Source: AC-32 sp963719275
GTDB taxonomy: Bacteria > Actinomycetota > Thermoleophilia > Gaiellales > Gaiellaceae
Direction: 5' to 3'
DNA: 64,000 bases
Assembly (NCBI GenBank): GCA_963719275.1
Contig: CAVRBT010000005.1
Location: 248,001 to 312,000, forward strand
The notes beneath the pieces are model-generated. The model made no database searches. It was not told where the DNA came from and saw only the letters and a program-made list of their open reading frames with translations. This document shows, one piece after another, positions 36,430-45,545 of this stretch (position 1 is the stretch's first letter; every line of letters starts with the position of its first letter). A program made the position numbers and the translations under genes.

Positions 36430-36449
36430 CGCTAACACGGGCATTAGCG
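36430..36449. promoter_or_regulatory. Operator-like inverted repeat between the BTAD gene and the 36550 gene
   Basis: CGCTAA and TTAGCG are exact inverted repeats separated by 8 bp. A second related motif, facing the first (AACACGGGC at about 36434 and its near-complement at 36482-36490), lies in the same 141-bp divergent region. This is a candidate site for autoregulation by the BTAD protein. Confidence 0.45.
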
Positions 36450-36549
36450 GCGGAACAGTCCCCGCGAAGCCTGGCGTTAGGGCCGTGTTCGATGGTCGCC
36501 GCAAGAGGTCGCGCCAGGAGCGACCCAGACCGGAGGAAGGAGGCAGAAG

Positions 36550-36942
36550 ATGTTCGACCGGACTCTCATGGTTCGGAGATTCGTCGTCCTAGGGGCCGCA
36601 GTCGCCGCGACGGCGACCGCCGCTCCTCTCGCAACCGCCGACCCAGCCCCGCTCTTCATCCCGCGCACCCAGCAAGCCTGGCCGCGGCCCGGCGAGGGCC
36701 TATCCGGGGCAGACCGCGGATGGCTGAGCACGCGGCAGACGACGCCGCGGCTCGGGGAGGGTCTGAACGGGACCGACCGGAGCTGGCTGACGTCGAGCCC
36801 CAACGGCGGCGACATTGCCGTCCCGTCGGACAGTTTTGAGTGGGGCGACGCCGCAATCGGGGCGGGCACGGCCACCGCTACGCTGCTTGTCCTCGCCGGT
36901 AGCGCCGTTGCCATCCGCAGGCGCTTCTCGCCTGCGCAGTGA
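36550..36942 (+). CDS. Secreted, membrane-anchored hypothetical protein with duplicated motif
   Basis: The 130-residue product has a signal peptide (VVLGAAVAATATAAPLATA), two similar motifs (PRPGEGLSGADRGWLS and PRLGEGLNGTDRSWLT) and a C-terminal membrane segment (TATLLVLAGSAVAIRRRF) ending in Arg residues. This gives an extracellular loop held at the membrane. An AGGAAGGAGG ribosome binding site precedes the ATG. It is divergent from the BTAD-SBP gene and may be its target. No family recognised. Confidence 0.7.
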   Translation: MFDRTLMVRRFVVLGAAVAATATAAPLATADPAPLFIPRTQQAWPRPGEGLSGADRGWLSTRQTTPRLGEGLNGTDRSWLTSSPNGGDIAVPSDSFEWGDAAIGAGTATATLLVLAGSAVAIRRRFSPAQ

Positions 36943-36956
36943 CGATTCTTTTTCCT

Positions 36957-36989
36957 GGTGAGCGGGCCCGGAGGTCGGGACCGCTCACC
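36957..36989. terminator. Terminator hairpin after the 36550 gene
   Basis: GGTGAGCGG (36957-36965) pairs with CCGCTCACC (36981-36989); it starts 15 bp after the stop. Confidence 0.7.
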
Positions 36990-37056
36990 ACCCGCGACGC
37001 GCCCTGAGACCGGAGATGCGAGGTCAGTCGCCGCGCATTGAACTCGACGTTCGAAG

Positions 37057-37416
37057 CTAACCGTCGGGGTCCTGGACGAAGCAGAGCCGCGAGCCGCCCT
37101 CGCGCACCGAGTACGGCGGGCGCTCCGGCTCGATGCCTTGCTCCGCCAGCCGCTGGAGCGTGCCGTCGAGGTTCTCGACGCCGACGGCGATGTGGCCGTA
37201 GCCGCTGCCGAGGTCGTACGTGCGCCCGTCGTGGTTGAAGGTCAGCTCCAGGACGTTCCCCTGGTCGCCGAGCGAGAAGAAGTAGTTCGTCGCCTCCGTC
37301 TCGCCGTCGCGCACGATGTCGAACTCGCTGCTGAAGTCGAAGCCGAGCGCCTCGTAGAAGGCGCGGCTCTTCACGGGGTCGGTGATGCGGACCATGGTGT
37401 GGAGGAAGCGGGTCAT
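37057..37416 (-). CDS. VOC (glyoxalase-like) protein, copy 2, C-terminally cut
   Basis: The 119-residue frame starts MTRFLHTMVRITDPVKS at ATG 37416 and is intact through SRLCFVQDPDG, then hits a stop where copy 1 continues YRIELIEGSR. The last strand of the fold, which often carries a metal-binding Glu, is therefore missing. Near identity with 32598-32861 shows a recent duplication. The metal pattern includes FFSLGDQGNVLELTFNHDG. Function uncertain. Confidence 0.75.
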   Translation of the reverse strand: MTRFLHTMVRITDPVKSRAFYEALGFDFSSEFDIVRDGETEATNYFFSLGDQGNVLELTFNHDGRTYDLGSGYGHIAVGVENLDGTLQRLAEQGIEPERPPYSVREGGSRLCFVQDPDG

Positions 37417-37482
37417 GGAGGACATCCTAGGCGCGTCCTGGCTCCTGCTGCCTGCCCGAGGCAGGGAAGCCACCGACAGAGC

Positions 37483-38652
37483 TCAGCTGCCTCGTTCTGA
37501 GCGGTGACCGATGGCGGAGAGTTGCTCCGCGAGGCCGCGGCGGAAGGCCGGCACGTGCGCGAGAAGGCGTAGCGTCACATTGCGCAGAGGGCGAACCGCC
37601 CGCGGGGCTGTGGCCAGTCGTGTGAGCCGATGGGCAAGTGCGACCACCCGCATGGCTTCCGCACGACTGCCGGTCGCGTACTCGTCGAGCTTGTCCTCCC
37701 GACCGTCCCGCAGCGCGACGGAGAGCGCATCCCCGAGCGTCACCGCATCACGCAGGCCGAGGTTCATGCCTTGCCCACCTGCAGGGCTGTGCGTATGTGC
37801 GGCGTCGCCGGCAAGCAGTACGCGTCCGGCCCGGTACTGGTCCGCCACCTGCTCGTGGATCCGGAACCTGGATCCCCAGATGACTTCGGTCACCTTTACC
37901 GTCGTACGACGCGGCCCCCGCGTGTTGAGCAGTCGCTGCGCATAGGCGACGTCCGGCTGCTCCGGCGCATCGTCGACTTCGGCCACGAGCCGGAACGATC
38001 CGTCCGGGAGCGGGGCCACGACCAACATGCCTGGTGTGGAGAAGAACAGCAGGACCTCGTTCGGCGGCAGTCCGCCCTCCACCCGAACGTCCGCCAGCGC
38101 GAAGGACAGCGGCAGCGCGCCGTTGCCGCTCCGCCCGAGCCCGGCCAGCTCGCGGATCGTGCTGTTCATGCCGTCGGCGGCAACGACGTACCGTGCTCTG
38201 ATCACGTCGCCCCCGTCCAGAGTGATCTCGGCACCGTCGGCGGTCTGGCTCAGGCCGGTGGCGACGCACGGGCGGTGGACCTTGCCCCCGAGTTCCTCGA
38301 GGCGGTCGAGGAGGACCTGCTCGGTGATGTTCTGCGGGACCATCAGCGTGTAGGGATACTCGGTCGAAAGCTGATCGAACCGAACCGGCACGAGCTCGCG
38401 ATCTCCATCGCGGATGCTGAATTGCGGCGCGTGGATCCCGAGCCCCGCCAGTCGCTTCGAGACACCGATTTGCTCGAGCATCTCGAGGGTCCGGGCGTGC
38501 ACGACAGCGGCGCGCGAGGTGTTAGCCCCTGTCGCCTGCCGATCGACCACCGCGACGTCATGGCCATGCCCGGCCAGGGAGGCGGCAACCGCCAGCCCCA
38601 CCGGCCCCGCACCCACGACCACAACCTCGGTCCGATCGGGAAGCTCACTCAT
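37483..38652 (-). CDS. FAD-dependent aromatic monooxygenase (PHBH family)
   Basis: The 389-residue product has the FAD-binding VVVGAGPVGLAVAASLAG, the middle RYVVAADGMNSTIRELAG (DG motif) and the GDAAHTHSPAGGQGMNLGLRDA motif of flavoprotein hydroxylases. It lacks the C-terminal thioredoxin-like domain of the larger members. ATG 38652 has an AAGGAG site 6 nt upstream and is preferred over GTG 38667. The substrate is probably an aromatic ring, not further defined. Confidence 0.9.
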   Translation of the reverse strand: MSELPDRTEVVVVGAGPVGLAVAASLAGHGHDVAVVDRQATGANTSRAAVVHARTLEMLEQIGVSKRLAGLGIHAPQFSIRDGDRELVPVRFDQLSTEYPYTLMVPQNITEQVLLDRLEELGGKVHRPCVATGLSQTADGAEITLDGGDVIRARYVVAADGMNSTIRELAGLGRSGNGALPLSFALADVRVEGGLPPNEVLLFFSTPGMLVVAPLPDGSFRLVAEVDDAPEQPDVAYAQRLLNTRGPRRTTVKVTEVIWGSRFRIHEQVADQYRAGRVLLAGDAAHTHSPAGGQGMNLGLRDAVTLGDALSVALRDGREDKLDEYATGSRAEAMRVVALAHRLTRLATAPRAVRPLRNVTLRLLAHVPAFRRGLAEQLSAIGHRSERGS

Positions 38653-38857
38653 CACGATCTCCTTCACTCAATCACACAGGTCTTCTGCGCCCTCTCTCGA
38701 CATGGGGAGCTCGACCCAGGCTCCCAGGTGTCTCTTTCGAGCGAAAGGCGGGAGACTTGTGGTTGCTGGGGCGGGTTTCTGGTGTGCCGGCAGCGCTTCC
38801 GAGGAGGCTGAGCTGCGATCCGGATGAATCGATGTTGGGAGCTACCAGAGGTGGGTG

Positions 38858-40246
38858 CTAGGCCGGAGTGGGCAGGCCCTCGATCGCGTCGAGTGCGCGG
38901 CTCATCTCCGCTTCGTCGAGGGCGACGTCCTCGAGCTTCCCGGCCAGGTAGTTGTCGTAGGCGGCCATGTCGAAGTGGCCGTGGCCGGACAGGTTGAACA
39001 GGATCGTCCGCTCCCTGCCCTCCTCGTCCGCGACTCGCGCGGCCTGCAGCGCTCCATGAATCGCGTGGGCCGCCTCGGGAGCCGGAAGGATGCCCTCGCT
39101 GCCGGCGAAGACGACGGCCGAGGCGAAGACGTCGTTCTGCAGGTACGCCTCGGCACGGACCAGCTCGTCGCGGACGAGCTGCGAGATCAACGGCGCGACG
39201 CCGTGGTACCGCAGCCCGCCGGCATGGATCGGGGCCGGAACGAAGTCGTGCCCGAGCGTGTGCATGGGCACGAGTGGGGTCAACTTGCTCGTGTCGCCGA
39301 AGTCGTAGGCGAAGACCCCACGCGTCAGGGTCGGGCAGGCGGCCGGCTCGCAGGCGAGCACGTCGATCTCGCGACCGGCGATCTTTTCGCGCAGGAAGGG
39401 AAACGCGAGGCCGGCGAAGTTCGAACCGCCGCCGACGCAGCCGATCACGACGTCCGGGAACGCGCCCGCGAGCTCCATCTGCGCCAGCGCCTCCTGACCG
39501 ATCACGGTCTGATGCAGAAGCACGTGGTTGAGGACGCTGCCGAGCGAGTACGCGGTGTCCTCCCGGCCGGCCGCGTCCTCGACCGCCTCCGAGATCGCGA
39601 TCCCGAGGCTTCCGGGCGAGTCGGGCAGCTCGGCGAGGATCGCGCGTCCAGACTGCGTGTCTTCCGAAGGGCTCGGGACGATGTCGGCGCCCCAGGCCTT
39701 GATCATCGAGCGCCGCGCGGGCTTCTGCTCGTACGAGATCCGAACCATGTAGACCATGCACTCCAGCCCGATCAGGCGGCACGCGAAGGAGAGCGCGCTT
39801 CCCCACTGTCCGGCGCCGGTCTCGGTGGCCAGACGCGTCCGCCCCTCCTTCTTGTTGTAGTAGGCCTGGGCGACTGCCGTGTTCGGCTTGTGGCTTCCGG
39901 GCGGGCTGACGCCTTCGTACTTGTAGAAGATCCGGGAACGTGTCCCGATGGCCTGCTCGAGCCGGCGCGCACGGTAGAGCGGCGTCGGGCGCCAGAGGCT
40001 GTAGATCTCCAGGACCTCGTCCGGGATCGCGATCTCGGGCTCCTCGCTCACCTCCTGGCCGATCAGCTCCATCGGGAAGAGCGGCGCGAGATCGTCGGGC
40101 CCGACCGGCTCGCCGCTTCCCGGATGGAGCACGGGCTGCGGGGCCGAGGGCATATCGGGCGCGATGTTGTACCAGCGCCGCGGTAGCTGCGTCTCGTCGA
40201 GAAGGAACTTGGTCGGGCTCTCAGCGCGAGCGCGCGTCTGCTGCAC
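38858..40246 (-). CDS. trpB2: TrpB2-type tryptophan synthase beta-like protein
   Basis: The 462-residue PLP enzyme has LWRPTPLYRARRLE, the cofactor lysine in GSHKPNTAVAQAYY, ATETGAGQWGSALSFA, CVGGGSNFAGLAFPF and a C-terminal LSGHGHFDMAAYDNYL. These are TrpB2 features, including an N-terminal extension compared with TrpB1. It makes Trp from indole and serine, or acts as a stand-alone indole scavenger. GTG 40246 is fixed by a TATCCT -10 box 6 nt upstream. No trpA is nearby. Confidence 0.93.
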   Translation of the reverse strand: MQQTRARAESPTKFLLDETQLPRRWYNIAPDMPSAPQPVLHPGSGEPVGPDDLAPLFPMELIGQEVSEEPEIAIPDEVLEIYSLWRPTPLYRARRLEQAIGTRSRIFYKYEGVSPPGSHKPNTAVAQAYYNKKEGRTRLATETGAGQWGSALSFACRLIGLECMVYMVRISYEQKPARRSMIKAWGADIVPSPSEDTQSGRAILAELPDSPGSLGIAISEAVEDAAGREDTAYSLGSVLNHVLLHQTVIGQEALAQMELAGAFPDVVIGCVGGGSNFAGLAFPFLREKIAGREIDVLACEPAACPTLTRGVFAYDFGDTSKLTPLVPMHTLGHDFVPAPIHAGGLRYHGVAPLISQLVRDELVRAEAYLQNDVFASAVVFAGSEGILPAPEAAHAIHGALQAARVADEEGRERTILFNLSGHGHFDMAAYDNYLAGKLEDVALDEAEMSRALDAIEGLPTPA

Positions 40247-40252
40247 GTCGCG

Positions 40253-40258
40253 AGGATA
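40253..40258 (-). promoter_or_regulatory. -10 box of trpB2
   Basis: TATCCT on the minus strand ends 6 nt before the GTG, pointing to a leaderless transcript. Confidence 0.55.
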
Positions 40259-40363
40259 GACGCTCGGCCGCCATGGTGTCAGCGGTTTCACCGTCATCCA
40301 GGACGGGTCTATGCTTGGCCGGCCCGGGCGTGGACACGCCCGGCACGAGAGGGGGAAGCCGCC

Positions 40364-42302
40364 GTGGGTCGACTTGCCGACGTGCACCGGCGCTCGCTGG
40401 ATCAGGCGGAGGACTTCTGGGCCGAGGCCGCCGCCGCGATCGACTGGGTCGAGCCGTGGGCGCGCGTGCTCGACGACTCGCGGGCGCCGCTCTACCGGTG
40501 GTTCACGGGCGGCCGCCTGAACACGTGCCACAACGCCCTCGACCGGCACGTGGACAACGGCCGAAGCGAGCAGCCGGCGCTGGTCTACGACTCCCCGGTG
40601 ACCGAGACCTCGAGGGTCTTCACGTACGGCGAGCTGCGCGAGGCGGTCGCGAGGTTCGCGGGGGCGCTGGCGGCGCAGGGCGTCGGGCGCGGCGACCGGG
40701 TCGTGATCTACATGCCGATGGTGCCCGAGGCGGTGATCGCGATGCTCGCCTGCGCTCGGATCGGGGCGGTGCACTCGGTCGTCTTCGGCGGCTTCGCGGC
40801 GAACGAGCTCGCGAGCCGGATCGAGGACGCCAAGCCAAGGGTCGTCGTCTCGGCCTCCTGCGGCATCGAGCCGGGCCGTGTGGTTGCGTACAAGCCGCTT
40901 CTGGACGCCGCGATCGACCTGAGCGCGTTCACGCCGCAGGCCTGCATCGTCCTCCAGCGGCCGATGCTCGAGGCCGAGCTGGCTCCCGGCCGCGACCTCG
41001 ACTGGAACGACGCCGTCGCGACCGCCGAGCCCGCCGCCTGCGTCCCGGTCGACGCCACCGACCCGCTCTACATCCTCTACACGTCCGGGACGACCGGCCA
41101 GCCGAAGGGGATCGTCCGCGACAACGGCGGCCACGCCGTCGCGCTCGCGTGGTCGATGAAGCACGTCTACGACGTCGACGCGGGCGAGGTCTACTGGGCG
41201 GCGTCCGACGTCGGCTGGGTCGTCGGGCACTCCTACATCGTCTACGCGCCGCTGCTCCACGGCTGCACGACCGTCCTCTACGAGGGCAAGCCCGTGGGAA
41301 CGCCTGACGCGGGGGCGTTCTGGCGGGTGGTCGCCGAGCACGGGGTCTCGACGCTGTTCACCGCGCCCACGGCATTCCGGGCGATCCGCCAGCAGGACCC
41401 CGACGGCGCGCACATCGGCCGCTACGACCTCTCGAGCCTGCGCGCGCTCTTCCTCGCCGGCGAGCGGTGCGACCCGGAGACGCTCCGCTGGGCGGAGCGG
41501 CTGCTCGAAGTGCCCGTGATCGACCACTGGTGGCAGACCGAGACGGGCTGGCCGATCGTCGCGAACTGCCTCGGCATCGAGCGCCTGCCCGTCGTGCCCG
41601 GATCACCGACTCGACCTGTTCCGGGCTGGGACGTCCGCGTCCTCGACCCCGCCGGCGCCGAGCTACCGCCGGGGCAGGTAGGGGCGCTGGTCGTCAAGCT
41701 GCCGATGCCGCCGGGGTCGACGCCGACGCTCTGGAATGCGGATGAGCGCTTCCGCGAGACCTACCTCTCGGCCTTCCCCGGCTACTACCAGACCGCCGAC
41801 GCGGGATACGTCGACGAGGACGGCTACGTCTTCGTCATGGCGCGGACGGACGACATCATCAACGTCGCGGGCCACCGCCTCTCCACGGGCGCGATGGAGG
41901 AGGTGCTCGCCTCGCATCCGGACGTGGCCGAGTGCGCGGTGATCGGCGTCGCCGACGAGCTGAAAGGGACAGCTGCCGGTCGGGTTCCTCGTCCTCAAGG
42001 CGGGAGTCGAGCGCCCGCAGGAGGAGATCGTCGGCGAGGTGACGCGGCTCGTCCGCAACGAGATCGGCCCGGTCGCGGCGTTCAAGACCGCTGCCGTCGT
42101 CGAGCGGCTGCCGAAGACGCGCTCGGGGAAGATCCTGCGCGGGACGATGCGCCGCATCGCCGACGGCCAGGAGTACGCGGTGCCGGCAACCATCGACGAC
42201 CCCGCGATTCTCGACGAGATCGCGGACACGCTGCAGCTGCTCGGCTACGGTCGCGCACGCCTAGCGGTCGAGGGCGCTAACCGAGCAGGTCGCTCAGGCT
42301 GA
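40364..42302 (+). pseudogene. Acetyl/propionyl-CoA synthetase-like gene with one frameshift
   Basis: From GTG 40364 the product follows the AMP-forming acyl-CoA synthetase plan: TYGELREAVARFAGAL, ILYTSGTTGQPKGIVRD (ATP loop), DHWWQTETGWPI and YQTADAGYVDEDGYVFVMARTDDIINVAGHRLS. Near 41970 one extra base shifts the frame. The C-terminal domain, with VERLPKTRSGKILRGTMRR including the catalytic Lys, is intact in the next frame and ends at 42302. It is most like PrpE/short-chain synthetases. A CCGGGCGT/ACGCCCGG hairpin lies in its leader at about 40322-40342. Confidence 0.88.
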
Positions 42303-42726
42303 AGCCGCCCTGGACGAGGCGGTCGAGTGGCAGGCGCCGCACGAGGCTTCGCAAGGGTGGCCCCAGGAAGCTCGGGACGTCGCCGCGCTGGACGGCCTCG
42401 TCGACCGAGCGGAGCAGCCCTGCCCGCAGGGCGACCTGGACGGTGTGCTGGTCCCACCGGCGCGGGAGCACGGCGCTGTTGCCGCCGAGCGACAGGACGA
42501 GCTCCTCGCGCGTCGTGTGCAGCCGGCAGGCCGCGCCGTCGAGTCCGTCGAGGACGATGCGCTGGATCGTGGCGTCGATGCCGCCCGTACGGCCATCGCG
42601 CGGCCGACAGGGGTTCGCGATCTTCGGCGACGGCTCCTCGAGCGCGCCCTTGCCGAGCTCGACCCCGACGAGGACGGCCCCGCTCGCGAGCAGCGCCGCG
42701 ACGATCCAGATTGCCGCGCGGCTCAC
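42277..42726 (-). CDS. Hypothetical protein with N-terminal membrane anchor
   Basis: The 149-residue product begins with a hydrophobic segment (AAIWIVAALLASGAVLVGVEL) followed by an outside domain with two Cys (ANPCRPRDG and AACRLHTT). The domain pattern GGIDATIQRIVLDGLDGAACRLH ... REELVLSLGG is not assigned. Its start overlaps the stop of the MFS gene (ATGA-type), so the two are in one operon. It overlaps the 3' end of the synthetase by 26 bp on the opposite strand. Confidence 0.7.
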   Translation of the reverse strand: MSRAAIWIVAALLASGAVLVGVELGKGALEEPSPKIANPCRPRDGRTGGIDATIQRIVLDGLDGAACRLHTTREELVLSLGGNSAVLPRRWDQHTVQVALRAGLLRSVDEAVQRGDVPSFLGPPLRSLVRRLPLDRLVQGGFSLSDLLG

Positions 42727-44042
42727 GGCACCACGCTCCGGCGGAAGAGCAGCGCCACGAACAGTGCGAGCGCGGCGAGCCCGGCGCAGACGAAGAAGGC
42801 GGCGCGTGAGGCACGCGTGATCGTCGCCTCGATCGCGCCAAGCAGCTTGTCGCGAGCCGCGGCGAGCGCCGAGTCGTGCTGCGCGCCGTGCTTGTCGAAC
42901 TGCTCCGCGAGGTCCGGCGTCTCACCCTCCTTGGCCCGGTCGAAAGCCGAGCGCAGATCGAGCGCCACGGGCACCTTCTTGTCCAGCCCGACCGGCGCGT
43001 CCAGGAGCACCGCCGTCCCGCGAAGCAGCGCCTTGTCGCCCGCTCCGGGAACCTTCGACGCGAGCAGCGGCGCGATCACCGCGATCGCCAACACGAGCCC
43101 GACGTGCCGCGCTCCGACCGTCAGCGTCCCGCTGCGGGTCGCGTTCGCCCCCCGCTGGAGCGCCGCGTCCGAGAGAACCGGCAGCGAGAGGCCGAGGCCG
43201 GCGCCGCAGAGAAAGAGCGCCCAGACCAGCAGCCACACGCTCGCCGAGGGCAGCAGCGCGAGACCCACCAGGCCCACCGCGAGGAGCGCAGCCCCGGTGC
43301 AGGCGGCCGTGACGGGCGGCAACCATCGGTCGAGTGGCCTCGCCGCCAGTGCCGCGATGGGCAGCGCGCTGACGATCGCAGCACCGCCGATCGGCGAGTA
43401 GTTCCAGACGCTGATCACGATCAGCACCGCCAGGAAGAGCGCACCCACGAGCGCGCCGAAGAGCAACCCGAGGCACGTGTTCGCGGGCAGCGTGCGCCGC
43501 AGAGACGGGCGCCAGCCTTCGATCGCGACGGTGTCGGGATGCGAAGCGCCGACGCCGACGAGGGCGGCGGCCGCAACCGGCGCCTGCGCGACGAAGATCG
43601 CGCGCCAGTCGAACGCCTGCGTGAGCACGCCGCCGAGCGCAGGCCCAAGGGCGAGGCCGTAGGTCCCGGCCAGCGTCCAGATCCTCGTGCCGAGCACGGG
43701 CAGCGCGCCCGCGAGCAGCAGCGCGGCCCCCACGCCTTGCACGCTGCGGGCGGCGATCAGGAACGAGAGGCTGTCGGCAACGGCGCACGCGATCGAGGCC
43801 GCGAGGAAGAGAACGAGCCCGCCGCCGAGAACGTACGCGGCGCGGAATCGGTGGACGAACGCCACCAGCAGCAGCGCCGTAGCCGCGACCGCCGCGTTGT
43901 ACGCGGTGATCACCCACGAGACTCCCTCGATCGTGGTCTGGAAGCGCCCGTAGAGATCGGGCAGCGCGAGGACGACGATCGAAGAGTCGGCGAAGGCGAC
44001 CGCAACGGCGGCCACCACCGGCACGGCGAGCCCGCGCCTCAC
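42723..44042 (-). CDS. MFS transporter, DHA2-like
   Basis: The 439-residue product has many membrane segments and the drug-transporter motif VSWVITAYNAAVAATALLLVAF; the first segment FADSSIVVLALPDL resembles the D1 motif. The C-terminal half contains an unusual hydrophilic stretch (SAFDRAKEGETPDLAEQFDKHGAQ) before the last helix, as in EmrB/QacA relatives with a large loop. GTG 44042 overlaps the stop of the upstream NTF2-like gene. The substrate is unknown. Confidence 0.85.
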   Translation of the reverse strand: MRRGLAVPVVAAVAVAFADSSIVVLALPDLYGRFQTTIEGVSWVITAYNAAVAATALLLVAFVHRFRAAYVLGGGLVLFLAASIACAVADSLSFLIAARSVQGVGAALLLAGALPVLGTRIWTLAGTYGLALGPALGGVLTQAFDWRAIFVAQAPVAAAALVGVGASHPDTVAIEGWRPSLRRTLPANTCLGLLFGALVGALFLAVLIVISVWNYSPIGGAAIVSALPIAALAARPLDRWLPPVTAACTGAALLAVGLVGLALLPSASVWLLVWALFLCGAGLGLSLPVLSDAALQRGANATRSGTLTVGARHVGLVLAIAVIAPLLASKVPGAGDKALLRGTAVLLDAPVGLDKKVPVALDLRSAFDRAKEGETPDLAEQFDKHGAQHDSALAAARDKLLGAIEATITRASRAAFFVCAGLAALALFVALLFRRSVVP

Positions 44043-44428
44043 CTCCCCCAGGTCTCGTGCGGCTCGCGCCGGCCGGGCTCGAGGTGCCAGTAGTCGCGCG
44101 CCTCCACCACGAGGCCCTGCTCGTCGAAGCGGAGGACGGAGCAGCCGGCGAGCGCTTGCTCCTCGCCGTCGGGAAGGATGAGCGTCGCCCACCACTCCAC
44201 TGCGGCCCGGTCGCCCTCCTCGACCGGCTCACCGAAACGCACGTCCTCGGCGCGCGCCTCCGGGAAGACGCGTGTCGTGTACGAGAGCGGCGCCTCGGGC
44301 TCCCGAAACGGCGCCGAGCGGAAGACGCAGTCCGGCGCGTACAGCGCAGCCGCGGCCTCGGGGTCGTCCGCCTCCCACGCGGCCCGGTACCCGTCGGCCC
44401 AGCGCCTCGCGTGGCTCACTGCAGCCAT
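44039..44428 (-). CDS. NTF2/SnoaL-like protein
   Basis: The 129-residue product has the cone-shaped fold pattern RRWADGYRAAWEADDPEAAAALYAPDCVFRSAPF and GCSVLRFDEQGLVVEARDYWHLEPG. Such proteins are small enzymes or ligand binders of varied function. It is the first gene of a three-gene operon (with the MFS and anchor proteins) joined by 4-bp overlaps. Confidence 0.85.
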   Translation of the reverse strand: MAAVSHARRWADGYRAAWEADDPEAAAALYAPDCVFRSAPFREPEAPLSYTTRVFPEARAEDVRFGEPVEEGDRAAVEWWATLILPDGEEQALAGCSVLRFDEQGLVVEARDYWHLEPGRREPHETWGR

Positions 44429-44482
44429 GGCCGCAGCCTACTGCGACGCGTGGCGCGGCGACCTGCGTTATGGTTCCGCGCC

Positions 44483-45523
44483 GTGACGAAGCGGATCGCA
44501 CTGCTCGTTGCACTCTTCGGCGTCGTGGGGGTGTCCCTCGCGTCGGCCGCCCCGCGCGGCTACGCGTGGCACGACACGCCGACGGGCTCGGCCGCGAGGC
44601 TACGCGGCCTCTCGGCGGTGAGCTCGACGACGGCGTGGGCCAGCGGCAGCCTCGGCACCGTGCTGCGGACAACCGACGGCGGCGCCACCTGGCAGAGCGT
44701 GGGCCCGCCCGGAACGGCGACCCTGCAGTTCCGGGACATCGAGGCCTTCGACGCGAACCATGCGGTGATCCAGTCGATCGGCGACAACCCGACGGACTTC
44801 CGCATCTACGTCACCGCGAACGGCGGGCAGAGCTGGACGCTCACGTTCGTGAACCAGGAGCCGACGGCGTTCTACGACTGCATGACGTTCTTCGACGACC
44901 GCCGCGGGCTCGCCGTGTCCGACCCGCCGGACGGGCAGCACTTCCGTGTGATCGCGACCGACGACGGCGGCCTCCACTGGCACGTGACCGGCCTGCAGAT
45001 GCCGGACGCCCTTCCCGGTGAGTTCGCCTTCGCCGCGAGCGGCCAGTGCATCACCACCGACCACGGCCGCCGGGCGTGGTTCGGCACCGGCGGCGGTGCC
45101 CAGGCCCGTGTCTTCCGCTCCGACGACGGCGGCGCGTCCTGGACGGTGGCACCGACGCCGATGAACAGCGGCCCGACGGCCGGCATCTTCGCGCTCGCCT
45201 TCCGCGGCCAGCAGCACGGGATCGCGGTCGGCGGCGACTTCCTGCTGGAGACCGCCTCGCCGGACAACTTCGCTCGCACGAGCGACGGCGGTGCGAGCTG
45301 GAACCTTCTGACGGGCGCACCCACCGAGTACCGCTCCGGCGCGACCTGGCTGAACGGCAACACCGCGCTCGCGGTCGGCCCTTCCGGCAGCGACGTCAGC
45401 ACGGATGCGGGCACGACGTGGGAGCGCTTCGACGACGGCAGCCTCGACACCGTCGACTGCGCCAACCCGAACGCCTGCTGGGCCTCGGGCGCGAACGGCC
45501 GCGTCGCCTACCTCACGCGCTAG
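44483..45523 (+). CDS. Secreted BNR/Ycf48-like beta-propeller protein
   Basis: The 346-residue product has a signal peptide (IALLVALFGVVGVSLASA) and at least six BNR repeats with the Asp-box-like core: TTDGGATW, TANGGQSW, TDDGGLHW, SDDGGASW, TSDGGASW and STDAGTTW. The family includes the photosystem assembly factor Ycf48 and sialidase-like propellers; in heterotrophs the role is unknown. A TATGGT box 8 nt before GTG 44483 could serve as -10. Confidence 0.85.
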   Translation: MTKRIALLVALFGVVGVSLASAAPRGYAWHDTPTGSAARLRGLSAVSSTTAWASGSLGTVLRTTDGGATWQSVGPPGTATLQFRDIEAFDANHAVIQSIGDNPTDFRIYVTANGGQSWTLTFVNQEPTAFYDCMTFFDDRRGLAVSDPPDGQHFRVIATDDGGLHWHVTGLQMPDALPGEFAFAASGQCITTDHGRRAWFGTGGGAQARVFRSDDGGASWTVAPTPMNSGPTAGIFALAFRGQQHGIAVGGDFLLETASPDNFARTSDGGASWNLLTGAPTEYRSGATWLNGNTALAVGPSGSDVSTDAGTTWERFDDGSLDTVDCANPNACWASGANGRVAYLTR

Positions 45524-45545
45524 TCCTCTTGCGAAACTGCGCGGC

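Noticed and set aside
40247..41527. N-terminal extension of TrpB2 through the acyl-CoA synthetase region
   Set aside because: The open frame extends, but TrpB2 similarity begins at GTG 40246, which has a -10 box 6 nt upstream.
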